64,000 bases of DNA from Diphasiastrum complanatum (lineage: Eukaryota > Streptophyta > Lycopodiopsida > Lycopodiales > Lycopodiaceae), in contig CM055099.1 in assembly GCA_029204225.1 (NCBI GenBank), positions 44,418,145-44,482,144 of the forward strand. The letters run 5' to 3'. The translations under genes and the position numbers were made by a program. The notes below the pieces were generated by a model. That model ran no database searches. It saw nothing but the letters and a program-made list of their open reading frames with translations, and had not been told where the DNA came from. Positions within the stretch are counted from its first letter, which is position 1. Each line of letters starts with the position of its first letter. This document shows, in pieces, positions 48,550 through 59,853 of the stretch.

Positions 48550-49203
48550 TGTGAGAGATTTCAACTAGTTTAGTCTAGTTTAGTCATATTTTGGTAAATT
48601 GTCAATAAGAGGCCAAAACTCATTTTAGACTTAGAGATAAACTTTTTGAAGTTATATTAGTTCAAAATACATTCAGTAAGCACTTTTTGAAAGTGTGGGA
48701 AAGTTGGTAGTCGAGTTTGAGAGAGATTCAAATTTGAACTTTGGGTACATTGAATCTAGACCCAAAAATAGTAGGGTTTACATGTTGGAGGGAAAGCCAA
48801 GTGGCCAAATAGGGTTTGGAAACTCTATAAAAGGATGTAACTCATGGAGAGACACATCTTCTCTCTTGTATCACTCATTTCATCATTATACATGGTTCTC
48901 TTTGGGTTCTACTACTCATTGGTGCACTATCTTGGTGATATCTTGCAATCTTGTGTGTAGAATGCTCATATTTTGCTATTTTCGGTTCCACACGTGTGAA
49001 ATATAGTAGGGTACTGTAATTGTATGGACAACAAACATATTTTATGTATTGGTTCATGTTTGATCAGTATCTCTTAGATTTTGCATCTCATTTTGTATGT
49101 AGATGCTGATTTTTCTACGTTGGCAGGATTGCTGGTCTGCTCCTTATTGTAACCAAAAATCAGGGACATGGATTGGATCTTGAATGATCTGAAATCCTTC
49201 ACA
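48550..49203 (+). repeat. 5' LTR, family B (654 bp)
   Basis: Starts TGTGAGAGATTTC, ends ...CCTTCACA and is followed by a perfect tRNA-Met primer site. TATA box CTATAAAAGG is near 48834. CACACGTGTG is at 48989-48998. It is homologous to 13447-14178 but without the CT expansion. Confidence 0.9.
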
Positions 49204-49215
49204 TGGTATCAGAGC
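49204..49215 (+). other. Primer-binding site, tRNA-Met type
   Basis: TGGTATCAGAGC immediately follows the LTR. Confidence 0.95.
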
Positions 49216-49799
49216 TATTGTGTTTCAGGTTATGAAAGGATCAGCCATCTTTAGCAAGGAGATCTAATATGCTTCTTGGAGATGTTCATCTTTGTGCTAA
49301 CTTGGCTAGTCTTGAGGATAATGATGGTGTTTCAATGGTTCTTCATGGCAAGTGCAAACATGCAAAAGGTAAGGAAAGAGCTAACTTCATCAATGGAGGT
49401 GAAGGTTCTTCTTTAGAAAAGATTGTTGCTAATAATTTCTTTGATCATATGGAAAAAGATGTTGCTAGGTGCATGCATGAAGGAGATGGTTCTTCTACAT
49501 TCTTTTGTGATGAGTCCAAGAAAGTCATTTTTACAGCAAGTGAAGTCACATGTCTTCATAAAGAGAGTACATCAAATGGTTCTATCAAGAGACTTGGTTA
49601 GGGAGATAGTCACAAGTCAAGGAGAAGAGAAGTACGTGAAGAGTTCAAAGTAGGATGTACTTTGAATGATGTCATTGTGAATGATATTGAGGAAGAATCA
49701 TTATCATATGAATCATTACCTAAAACATTGAGTAGAAGTTCTTGTTTGAAAAAAGAGAGTACTTCAATCACCCTTATGTTGAAGGTACTAATCATTTTT

Positions 49800-50640
49800 T
49801 TCATGGCTTCTAATGTTTTTGAGGTTTCTACTGCTTATCATTCAATCATTAAGAGGGAGTCTTACGAAGGAAAGAGCAATGGAAGATTGGGAAGGTCCAA
49901 GGCATAGATCTCACATCTCTTCATCAACTTAAAGGATTCTATGATTTTGAATTGATCACTCATGATCAAGATGGCAAAAAGTTGGTTGGAGACTTGATAT
50001 TAGATCTTTGTCACCTTCACTTGATATTAGACCTGATATTAAATCCTCATCGTTAGTAAAGTTGATTTGCTTACTACCTTCATCTCTTTGCTTCTTCAAA
50101 CATACATTAACAAAATGCCCTTTGATTCCACAATAAAAGCATTTCAACTTAGACTTATCTTTCTTTTTGCCAAAAGAGGAAGTCTCACCTTCATCTTGTC
50201 CTTTTGACCACTTGCCTTTGCCTTTACCCTTGAACTTGCCTTTGATGAACATAGCCTCCTCTTCGTATTGAGATGTTGATGTAGATCCACCTCTTGCTTG
50301 AAGCCTAAACTCCTCATTCACCAAAATCTCTTGAAAATCCACAATGCTTGGCAAAGTCTTTTGAATAGCCAAACTTTGAACAATATTAGCATGATCATCC
50401 AACAAGCCATTAAGTATAACTTGAACATTGATTTCATGGCTTATAATGTCTTTGAGGTTTCTACTTCTTATGATGCAATCATTAAGAGGGAGTCTTATGA
50501 AGGAAAAAGCAATGGAAGATTGGTTCTTGGGAAGATCCAAGGCATGGATCTCACATCTCTTCATCAACTCAAAAGATTTTATGATTGTGAATTGATCACT
50601 CATGATCAAGATGGCAAAAGGTTGGTTGGAGAAGACTACA
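49800..50640. repeat. Direct repeats flanking an inverted gag fragment
   Basis: The left unit (49800-49993) and right unit (50433-~50636) share TTCATGGCTT, AATCATTAAGAGGGAGTCTTA, CATCTCTTCATCAACT and GATCACTCATGATCAAGATG. The left copy has a 7-bp deletion near 49895. Between them (49994-50432) is a copia gag piece in opposite orientation. Confidence 0.85.
49994..50432 (-). pseudogene. Copia gag fragment with CCHC knuckle
   Basis: The minus strand reads VQVILNGLLDDHANIVQSLAIQKTLPSI, ILVNEEFRLQARGG, a Lys/Gly-rich stretch and the zinc knuckle CFYCGIKGHFVNVC. This is the middle-to-end portion of copia gag, corresponding to the gag region of the copies at 2.4-2.7 kb and 60.8-61.1 kb but from another lineage. 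It lacks both gag N-terminus and protease and is inserted opposite to the surrounding element. Confidence 0.85.
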
Positions 50641-51729
50641 TGGAGCAAATCGAGAGGCAATTTCTTCAAGGCAAGGGAGATCTCATTGGTGAGCTTATTG
50701 AGGTCTTTTATGGACTCAAGAAGGCTGGATTTATTAGGTTTGATACTCATCTTCACCTACTCTACTTCATGTTGGATGGAAAGTTTGGAATCTATCTTTT
50801 GATTTATGATGATGACATTGGTGACATTGTTTTCACTAATCTTTATAGAAATTTGACATCAAGCATTGATGAGATCTTGTTGGATCTAGATCATATGTTT
50901 GAGAGGGAGTATTTTTAGAGGTTTAGGTCTGAATATATTCATATCTTTGATATATTTGATGACCAAGAGAAAGGTAAGCAAGTGGAAGCGACTCACTTTG
51001 CTTTACTCACATGTTTTGGAGAATTTTCTTGTGTAGATGATGCTATGCAAGTGGATATTGGTTCTCATGGTTTTCATGCTGGAAAAGCAAGTAATGTATC
51101 TGGAAAACAAAGTTTGTTCATTGACTTTGATGGTCAAGTTGATGATCAAGAGGTTGATCTCAAAGGGCCTCAACAAGGCAAAAAGGAAGTTGGCAATTTG
51201 GAGGTAGTCAAGAGCATCAAAGGAAGGTTATTTGGCAAAGATGTTTTGGATCTGTTTTTGCAGCTTATTGAAGACTCAAGTAAGGTCAAAGGAGCAGCAA
51301 GGAAGTGTTGTTCAAGTTTACTTTACTTGTCTCATGTTTGAGCTATTGCATGTGGATGTGTGCAAATTGTCAAGATATGGACAAACTAGCTACATTGTCT
51401 TGCAATATCTTATTGTTGGAGTTGTACTAGCATTCTTGGCTGGTTTTGCTGATGGAAATGAACCTAATGGAGGTTCATTATATCACTCATCCATGATCAA
51501 GTTCTCAAGTGTTGAGTTACTTGATGCGGATGTTGTCAATTTTTGGTGAATTCATGGTCATTTTCTTGTGTCAAGTAGATCTTGAAGATGGACTAGTGCA
51601 ACCTACTTGGTTTATGGAGTTTCTATTTCCAAATTTTTCACTCTTACCCTCCCTTTTCTATTCTTCCTTCAAGATGACTATAATGGAAGCGTCGCAAACA
51701 GAGTTACTCATGAATGTTGTCTAGTAAGA

Positions 51730-52533
51730 TCAAGACATTGGGAGAGTTCTTGAAGTTGGTGCCAAACGCAAAGGAAGTATTAGCGCAGAAGCTAACTCAA
51801 ACTGAACCAGTCCATCAAGAACTACTTTTTTGTGCTGGATTTGAAAAATCTAATGAAGTACTCCATGTCGGAGCAGCCTGAGAAAGTGAGCAAAAAAATA
51901 TCACTCTGTTGATACAACATAGGCAATTTTCTAAAGAAGTAGTCGTGATAGATTGAGGTTTGGGAGTTAACTTGATTTCAATAAAACTATGTGCAAACTG
52001 GGGCCTTACAAGAATTAAGCTTGTGACTTTTGCCATTAAGCTAGTTGATCAAACGGCAGTTCTTCTGCAAGGAATGGTTGAAGACATACCTGTCAAAATT
52101 GTTGGCCTATAGTTTGTCATTACTTTTGTAGTAATGGACTTACCTGATGCACCAAATGTCTACCGAGTCCTATTGAGATGCCCATGGTTACGAGTTGCAC
52201 AAATAATTCATAACTGGGGTACCGAAAAAATCACTTTTGGAAATCATGAACGTGTAGTCAAAGTGGATCCTATAACTTGGACTATCAAACCAGTAGCCCA
52301 AAAAGAGGATGATGATTCATCATCAACGGATCATACCTGTGACCGACCAGACAAAAATTGGAGAGTATACTATGACTCTCAAATCAATACTGTCAACTGC
52401 AATCAATCTCTTGCAACAATTGATTGTACAGTAGGCGATATGTGTCCAAGATAATCAGTCCGACTTGAGCGAGATTTCATTATTGGATCAAACTTTGGAT
52501 ACACCGATCACTTTTCCATTGACTGTGCTGAAT
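51730..52533 (+). pseudogene. Gypsy gag-protease remnant
   Basis: The frame reads LGEFLKLVPNAKEVL, then the aspartic protease: VVVID with the catalytic Asp (51951-51953), followed immediately by a TGA, GLGVNLISIKLC, VDQTAVLLQGMVEDIPVKIVG, another stop, and FVVMDLPDAPNVYRVLLRCPWLRVAQIIHNWG (about 52125-52230). The VLLRCPWL / IHNWG signature is characteristic of gypsy proteases of the Tat/Athila group. Two or more stops make it a pseudogene. RT and integrase are missing; the sequence runs into a solo LTR and then into ORF X. Confidence 0.8.
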
Positions 52534-53366
52534 TGTGAAAAATGCAAAAATAAGCTTGGTAGAGGCCAAAAATCTTGTATATAGATAAACACACATGTGT
52601 GGAGCCTGTTCCCATGTGTGAAAATAGTGTACTTGTCATGTACCATAATCATATAGGTTGTACATATGATTTAAGTCAAGTTCTAGTGGCTAAAATGGCC
52701 AAAAACTAGTTTTCTAGACATATGATACATGGCATCAATCTATTGATTGCATGAGCCACATCCTTTGGTTAGGTGTCATATCACATGTGTAGAGGACAGC
52801 TCACATCTGTGGAATAAGCTGAAGTAGGCGAATTTTGACTTCTAGAAGATTTCCAAGTAGATCTCCATATAGAAGGAAAATGGACCAAAAGTGCTCAAAA
52901 TAGAAGGTTTTGTCCAAGTGTCAGTTTTGCATGATGAATCATCATATGACAAAGCACCTTCACACATGTGGGATCAGAGGGATGATCAGTACCACGACCT
53001 CCCACTTATTGTATATATAGAGCCACATTTGGCCATAATCATTGTGAGACACCAATCTTGAATTTGGAAGCAATTTTGAGTGATTCTCTCCATTTGTCTA
53101 CATTTGTTTTCGATTGTTTTGAGGTTCTATCAATGTGTACTTGATTTTCAGGGTGGATTCTGTACTCATACAGTGTTTCACACGTGTGAAACCAGAAAGT
53201 ACACTTACCTTCAATTAATGATTGTTCTTGTTAGAATTTTGTGTCTAGAATTGATCTAGATTGATCCTAATCTGAAGTAGATTGATAGATCAAGTAATCT
53301 GACAACCAATCCCTCTTGAGGATCATATTAGGATCCACTCTTGGTCCTTTTTGTACTTTTTGCACA
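52534..53366 (+). mobile_element. Solo LTR, family C (833 bp), inserted in gypsy DNA
   Basis: Begins TGTGAAAAATGC, ends ...TTTTGCACA and is flanked by a perfect 5-bp duplication TGAAT (52529-52533, 53367-53371). TATA box TGTATATATAG is near 53008. It contains a 16-bp perfect palindrome TTTCACACGTGTGAAA (53176-53191) and several CACATGTG/CACATCTG variants. The block ...GTGGAGCCTGTTCCCA...GTGTGAAA is shared with the partial LTR at 59854. Confidence 0.9.
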
Positions 53367-53371
53367 TGAAT

Positions 53372-55390
53372 GTAGCTTGGATATCAACGGAACCCATACT
53401 AGATCCAATTGAAGATGAATTTATTCATGTGAATCACGCCTTGACTTATGATGACAATGCAGAACTTACCAATGAGTAGATTCTAAATCGCATGGATCCT
53501 ACCAGACTTGGAGTATGTAATATTCCTGATGAACCAACAATAAAACTACCAAAAGCAGTTATATTGAAGGGAGACAAGATTACAGGATCAATGATGAAGA
53601 AACAAGCTAAGCAACATTATAATATGGTTCTGAAATGGGAAAATCCACCTTAAAAGGTTGATTCCAAGACTGTGCCACCTTTATTGGATAAAGCCAAAGG
53701 AGAAGTTGATGAAGATTTTTCAAGTTTAAGTTCTAGCAAGATATCACCATCTAGGAAGTCTTCATCTTCAAAGAAGAGTCTATCTTCTCGGAAGTCATTG
53801 CCTCCACGATCGACTCCTACTAATCCAAGACTAATCCTTTTGACAAAGAACAATTAGAGAAAGTCTAGCATGATATGCCAGAGCATTTCAAACACTATAC
53901 TCTGGATGATGTGGTTATCACATTACCAAAAGCAAACCATGAACATGAAGAACAAGTTCCAGAATTGAAAGATGTATTCTGGTGACGTAATGGTACTAGT
54001 TTCAAACCTTGCGCGAGTGATCCAAACCATGATTGATGAGAAAAAAGACCACATATCAGATTTGAGGACAAAGAACACACTGATTAGCCAAAAGGTTATT
54101 CAGTTGAACTGTGATTCTGAAGATTTTCAAACAACATGAGGCAAAGTCTGAAGCTGAGTTAAAGAAGGCCAACCAATCCACCCAACACCTGGAAGACGAT
54201 GTGGAGACCCTTCAAAATGCACTCACCATGGCACAAGACAAAGTGGACAAAGCGGTCCAGGATTCAAAACAACAAGTCTTGTTGCTGGCAGGCCAACTAG
54301 ACCTAGTCGAGTTGGAACGTGAATGTCTTCAAGGTGAACTGGACGCAACCACCTTTGAACATGATTTCTATATGTAGATCCAAGTGTCTAATCGCCCAGT
54401 CACACCACCGGACGAAATTAGATACTTGTTCCGAAAAGTGGAAACCTACCGTACTGCACTGGCAGGGTTTCAAGAGAAATTTGATAAACTCAAAAGGACG
54501 GCAACCACTGAGCTTGGCAAGACAAAAGCTATTATTAAAGATTATGAAAAGGTAGTTGCTCAGGTGTTGGAAGCCGGGCCTCAAATTCCAGCTCCACTCA
54601 TGTCGCAATTCTCGCCTCAGCACCAAGAACAGGCAGGAATGGATACATGATTTGATACAGGCATGGACCAGAGTGGAGCTCCTGAAATTCCAAAAACAAC
54701 GGACACCCAAGATGCTGAAGTCGGTCCATCTTCATCAGGGACCAAAATTTTGTTTCAAAAACCAGTCACCATCGAGGACCAAACTCAAAACTTTTTGCAC
54801 CAGCATCTGCATATGTCCTCGAGGGGTGGATGGGTTCCTAAGTTCAAAACCTCTGAGATAGAGGCAGAAAAAGAACTAGATAGACTACCCGCATTGGGAG
54901 AGCATCTGATTTGGCACACAACAGTTTTTGAAAAAGCTCCAGATTCTATTACGAACTATGTTGCCAGCCCTCGCCAACTACGAGTCGATCCCAATTATTT
55001 GTCGATGCAGAGATGCAATAAATGAAAAGATTTGGGTGTTCCATTGGATCAAATCAGCATCCACATCCCAAATTGGCCCATCATTCACCAAACATACAAT
55101 TGGCAGATATTAGTTAATTTTATCAGAGCACTTCAATTTTATGGTGCTGAGTACCAAAATTTGCCAGATCCAACTACGCCACAATCGGCAATATTTTCCA
55201 ATGATTTGTCCAAGCTGGCATCCACTGGTACAAGATGGGATGATTGCCTACCTTCCTTGAAATTCAATCCAAATATTCCCATGGCGTAAGATAAAGTCCA
55301 AGACCAGCTGCCAATCGCCAGACTATATTATCGTGCAACCATGTTGGGTGGTACTTGGGAATCAAGGTTTCTGGTCTAGACAACTTCCAA
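53372..55390 (+). pseudogene. Uncharacterised gypsy ORF ('ORF X'), copy 2
   Basis: Plus-strand frames are interrupted by stops and shifts. They start with VAWISTEPILDPIEDEFIHV. A Ser/Lys-rich part follows (SSSKISPSRKSSSSKKS, 53730-53800). Then comes a coiled-coil stretch (54111-54377: EAELKKANQ, LEDDVETLQNALTMAQDKVDKAV, LVELERECLQGELDA) and a helical part (PPDEIRYLFRKVETYRTAL, 54405-54470). The C-terminal region is in 54663-55289: PALGEHLIWHT, RQLRVDPNYL, NWPII, FYGAEYQNLP, TRWDDCLPSLKFNPN, IARLYYRA. Copy 3 (58108-59676) matches it block by block, and copy 1 (5959-7661) matches the C-terminus. No enzyme motif or membrane span. It directly precedes an LTR, the position of accessory/env-like ORFs. 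Confidence 0.65.
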
Positions 55391-55573
55391 TTGGATTGCC
55401 GGAGCCAATAAGTGCTTTTTTCTGCACAAACACGACTTCAATATGAAGCGCATGGACTTCATGGAGAAGGTGTAGTACCATCTCATCAAGGTACGACATG
55501 AGCAAAACCAGAGCCCAAAGTGAATAATCTCGTGAGGTGTCGTGGGACCGCCACCAATTTCGGTGGGGGATAC

Positions 55574-56260
55574 TGTTGGAGGGTTTGCGAATCCCAAGGC
55601 AACTCTAACCCTAGTTAACAAGTGAGAGGGATTTAGCACCCTACATGTGTAAGTCCAACCCGATGATCACATAGTTATTTGATTTATTACAAGTTAATAA
55701 AAGGACTCTAGGCCTTTTTGTGGGACTTTTAATGTTGCAGGCCTAAATGTCAAGTTAGTGAATAAATCAGGGGTTCTCACCAAATTTCAAATCCAAATTG
55801 GTTCCCTCCAATTATTGAATGGGTTTCCACTCTTTTTTAAGTTTGAATAGTTAGGGAGGTAGAAATGGGCCAATAGGATTTTGAGGACAAGGCCCTCCTC
55901 TCCACTATAAATAGTGCCAACTTGAGTTGTTCCTCATGTTCATATCCTCATTTCAATACAAGCAGATTGGTTCTCTTATGGAATGGATTTGTGAATGTCC
56001 TTGCTCTCTATTACTTTTCCCTCATCTCTCATGCTTTTGTTATATTTTCCAGTTGCTGGATCTGATTATTATTGGAATTGCATGTTCTTATGCTTTTTGT
56101 GAGAGAGAAAGGAGGAGAGAGAAAGAGTAAGCTATCTTCATTGTGGATCATAGTGTTAATGGATGCGTAGTGTTAATGCTTAGGGTCAATAGATGTGGAT
56201 CTTCCATTCATGCTGAAATTTGAGATATGGTATCACTCTCATGGGAACGAACCTACGCAT
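55574..56260 (+). repeat. Gypsy LTR (right end approximate)
   Basis: TGTTGGAGGG follows a purine-rich tract (GGTGGGGGA, 55562-55570) just after ORF X, which marks a 3' LTR start. TATA box CTATAAATAG is at 55909-55918. The last ~180 bp (from 56075: TTGCATGTTCTTATGCTTTTTGTGAGAGAG, GATCTTCCATTCATGCTGAAAT) recurs at 59677-59850. The exact 3' end is uncertain; a TGGTATCACTC at 56227 may be a diverged primer site. Confidence 0.65.
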
Positions 56261-56339
56261 GACAACTAACTTCATCTCCTTGATGCTAGATTGCTTGGAT
56301 CTTGGGTTGAGGATAGGCTAGGAAAGAAACCCACTACAC

Positions 56340-57407
56340 AGTACCTAAAGTAGTCATGTTTTCACATGATGGAATGGGAAAAGGACATTTTTCTATAGAT
56401 ATCATTGTTCGCAAGCTTTTGCAATCACTGTGTTGGTGGCCTACAATTCATAAAGACACCAAAAATTCAGTCATGTGATGTTTGCCAACAAGCACAACGT
56501 CCTATGCGACAGAATTATGAATCCTTACATTTAGTTTTATTGCAAGCACCATTTGAGAAATGGGGACTAGATTACGTTGGTCCTATGTATCCTACAGCAA
56601 GAGGATCTCAAGCCAGATATATCATCGTAGCAACCGATTATATGACCAAATGGGTTGAAGCCAAAGCTGTTAAAGTTGCTGATGCAAAATCCACAACTAA
56701 ATTCCTCTATGAACACATCATTATTCGATTCGGATGTCCTATTGAGATCATCAGTGATCATGGTACACACTTTGTTAATCAAACGATAAAGTGTCTGTTG
56801 GAAGACTTTTTTGTTATACACTGGTTTAGTACTCTCTGTATTATCCCAGGGGTAATGGCCAAGCTGAATCTTCCAATAAGATTCTCTGCATTATTATGAC
56901 AAAAATGGCTGAAGCAAGTCATTCTAATTGGAAACATAAATTGCATGCAACATTATGGGCATTCAAAATCGCTTATAAAGGGAGCACGAATCAAACACCG
57001 TTTCAACTAGTTTATGGTCAAGATGTTGTCATGCCAATTGAATTCTTTGTACCATCTCTACACATAGCAGCAACAAAGCGATTAGATGACGATAAATCTT
57101 TACAACTACGTCATGAAGCTTTGCACAAATTATGTGAAACCAGATTGATGGTAGTTCATACATTAGTAGCAAAGAAAGCCCGTCGTAAATTATGGCACGA
57201 TCGCCGATTAACAAAAAGGATCTGAAAGAAGGAAATCTAGCATTGATGTATAAAACAAAGTTAATCAAAGGCAAATTGAAGTTTACCGGTGAAGGTACGT
57301 ATAGAGTCAAAGAAATATTGAACTTTGGAGCAGTTATTCTTGAACATTTGGATGGAAAATGTTTTGATACTCCCATAAATGATAGCCAACTATGCAAGTT
57401 TTGGTAG
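56340..57407 (+). pseudogene. Gypsy integrase, frame-shifted
   Basis: The HHCC zinc region is recognisable upstream (GMGKGHFS, LWWPTIHKD-like text near 56370-56450, then SCDVCQQAQRP). The core frame follows: WGLDYVGP (first Asp), FGCPIEIISDHGTHF (second Asp), and near 56850 a frameshift just before the third catalytic residue region, which continues in another frame. Next are WAFKIAYKGSTNQTPFQLVYGQDVVMPIEF (56930-57050) and the C-terminus (KEGNLALMYKTKLIKGKLKFTGEGTYRV, LCKFW) ending at 57407. Three frames over ~1 kb, so inactive. It is more complete than the minus-strand copy at 9.3-10.4 kb. Confidence 0.88.
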
Positions 57408-58107
57408 CCTGCTTCGCTAGTTCAGTTAGCATCATCGTAGACTATGTTTTTTTTTGCTTGTTTTTCAATTTTTTGTTTTCACTACTTAATTGATATTTTC
57501 TTTTGGAAAAGACAATATGAAAAAAAAAAAATGTATGGAAAGACTGATGAGCAAAAGCTAGAAATATCATCAAATCAGAAAAAATTGAAGGAAAGTTTTT
57601 TTAGGAATCAGATCTTTATGGGAAAATGACTTGGAAAACCATTTTTTTGGTCATTGTGTGCACATGTTGTTCTAGAATTGTTGGCCAAGTTTTCAGAGAC
57701 AAGATCTACCTCAAATATATCCATATTGAGTTGGGCGAATGTTCTTTTTATTAGTTGGTACCTGTTTTTACCTTAGGTGAATGTTTAGCATCATGCCATT
57801 TTGGGAACGTTCGCCGCGAGCATCTTCTAATACTGATGAACCTTCGCCGACATGCCAGTTGGATTTAAAATGCCAAATTTAGGTCGGTCACAGGTTCACA
57901 AATCTTGAAAATTTGCATTTATTACAGTACCTAGGCGAATGATGGCCTAAAGTGAATGTTGAACCTTCGCCAGATCTACTAAACATTCGCCAAACTGTTA
58001 TTTTTGTCCAAAACCTTCGCTGGAAATTTCGAAAGCTATTTTCATAGTACTGAGCAAGCCTGCAAATTTTTGTCTACAACTGATCAGCCAAACTAGTATT
58101 TTGTGTA
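57408..58107 (+). other. Spacer between integrase and ORF X, with GGCGAATG / CCTTCGCC motif cluster
   Basis: No coding sequence. 57734-58021 carries repeated 8-bp words in both orientations: GGCGAATG at 57734 and 57934, CCTTCGCC at 57841 and 57964, CATTCGCC at 57984, and near matches at 57809 and 58014. It occupies the same place as the minisatellite blocks in the minus-strand gypsy element. Confidence 0.6.
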
Positions 58108-59676
58108 ATGGACCCTCCAAATTCACCTATAAGTAGGCTGAATTCGATTCATTTCTCACTTGCGCTAGCGCCAACCCCCTTGGGACCTCAGAAGTTTTTG
58201 TCATCCCCCAAAGTCCAGCGGCCTTTGAACTCCAATCCCCTGGAAGAGGATTTGAGACTATCCATGAATCCGAGAATACTTTTGAAGAAACTTTTCAGGA
58301 TGAACCATAAGAAATCATAGCAGTTCAAGTGCCAGATATAATTCGGGTCGGGCAACTGTTAAGTCACCAAAACAGTTTGACTCCACAGTGCCTGAGGGCT
58401 ACGAGGAAGAAGATATCTTTGAAGAAGAGGAATTATAGACACCTGCTCCATGCCAACCAAGGACAGTACCATCAGGTCCTCCTGTTGCTACCACCTTCAT
58501 GATAGTAGATTTTGGTGATGCTCTCGGTTTAGTCTCAAGCCTTGCGTAAGTTATGCAGTCTATGCTGGATAAGAAAAAAGAAATGGAGTAGCACATATTA
58601 GACATGGGCTCGAAGAATACACTTATTAGCCAGAAAGTCAACAAAAAGCGAAGTCTGAAGCTGAGATGAAGAAGACACAACATTCGGTTGATCGCCTAGA
58701 AGATTATGTCAATACACTACAGAATGCCCTCACAACTACCCAAGACCAAGTGGACAAGGTCGTGCATGATGCAAAGAAACAAGTGTAGTTGTTTCAGGAA
58801 CTACAGATGGCCAAACAAGATCGCACACGTCTCCAAGGTGAATTGGATGCGGGCCACCCTTGAGTGTGATGCGTATTTTCAGATGCAAATTTTTTATCAT
58901 CTAGCAAGTCTGACGGAAATTGGATATTTGTTCAAAAAAGTTGAAACTTATTGAGTGGCCCGTCAAGGATTCCAAGGTCACTTTGACAAATTCAAGGGTA
59001 CGGCATTGACTGAGTTGGCAAAGGCCAAAGCAATTATCAGTGAATATGAAAAGTCTATCGCTTAGATTTTGGAGTCTAACCCTCATATCCAAGTTCCATT
59101 GATGCCACAATTTTCAATCCTCAACAACAGGAAAAGGCAAGATTGGATACAGGTTTATTGTTCAGAATACCCACAAGTATCGAGGACCAGATCTAGAGCT
59201 TCTTAGCACAACATCCCCATAAGTCCTCGCGTGGTGGTGGTATTTAAGTTTGAGACCTCTAAAATTGATGCCGACAAGGAGTTGGATAAGCTACCTGCAT
59301 TGGAAGAGTAGCCGGCCTGGAGAACTACAGAATCAGGAGTTATGTGGCTAGGGCTCACCAATTGCGCGTCGATCCATACTACGTACCAATGCCGCGAAGA
59401 AACAAGTGGAAGGATTTGGGATTGGCCATGGACAAAATCACCATCCATACGCCGAACTAGCCAAAAATCCACCAATCTTATAGTTGGAAGATATTATTGG
59501 ATTTCCACAAAGCGTTGCAAGCATACTAGCGGGAGTATAATATCCACTCTCCCAATCCAACAGTGAGACAATCGACGCTGTTCACAAAAGATCTAACTCT
59601 ATTGGCGTCCGTTGCAATGAGATGGGATGATTGCCTTCCCACTTTGGCATTCAATCCGAATAAGCCAATGGCAAGA
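58108..59676 (+). pseudogene. Uncharacterised gypsy ORF ('ORF X'), copy 3
   Basis: Begins MDPPNSPISRLNSIHF (58108) and continues in shifting frames. The coiled-coil block KSEAEMKKTQHSVDRLEDYV, LQNALTTTQDQVDKVV (58650-58760) and LQGELDAG match copy 2. Next are EIGYLFKKVETY, FDKFKGTALTELAKAKAIISEYEK (58915-59060), LPALEE, HQLRVDPYY (59355-59380), and RWDDCLPTLAFNPNKPMA (59617-59670). The frame is then cut off and joined to LTR sequence at ~59677, losing the ARLYYRA end. At least five stops or shifts. Together with copy 2 this defines a conserved protein, proline/serine-rich N-terminus, central coiled coil, conserved C-terminal domain, encoded after integrase. Confidence 0.65.
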
Positions 59677-59853
59677 TTGCATGTTCTTATGCTTTTTGTG
59701 AGAGAGAAAGGGAGAGAGAGAAAGTGGATCATAGTGTTAATGGATGCGTAGTAGTGTTAATAGTTAGGGTTAATGGATGTTAGAGTTAGATGAGGATCTT
59801 CCATTCATGCTGAAATCTGAGAGATGCTAGCGCTCTCATGGGAACGAACCTAT
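59677..59853 (+). repeat. Truncated gypsy LTR, 3' portion
   Basis: Matches 56077-56253 (TTGCATGTTCTTATGC..., GTGTTAATGGATGCGTAG, GATCTTCCATTCATGCTGAAAT, CTCTCATGGGAACGAACCTA). The first ~500 bp of the LTR and the end of ORF X are deleted at the junction. Confidence 0.8.

Larger units (their letters stand above)
49216..51720 (+). mobile_element. Internal region of a family B LTR element with unrecognised ORFs
   Basis: After the primer site there is a series of plus-strand frames with normal composition but no gag, protease, integrase or RT. 49269-49601 (110 codons, MLLGDVHLCANLASLEDNDG). A direct-repeat/insert structure at 49800-50640. The frame 50433-50918 within 50298-50918, with IIKRESYEGKSNGRL, KIQGMDLTSLHQL, THDQDGKRLVGEDYMEQI, LIGELIEVFYGLKKAGF. 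Then 50982-51341 and 51232-51549. Together they look like one decayed polyprotein of at least 600 codons. LTR plus primer site with no retroviral genes suggests a large non-autonomous derivative or an unusual cargo. No 3' LTR was found. Confidence 0.55.
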
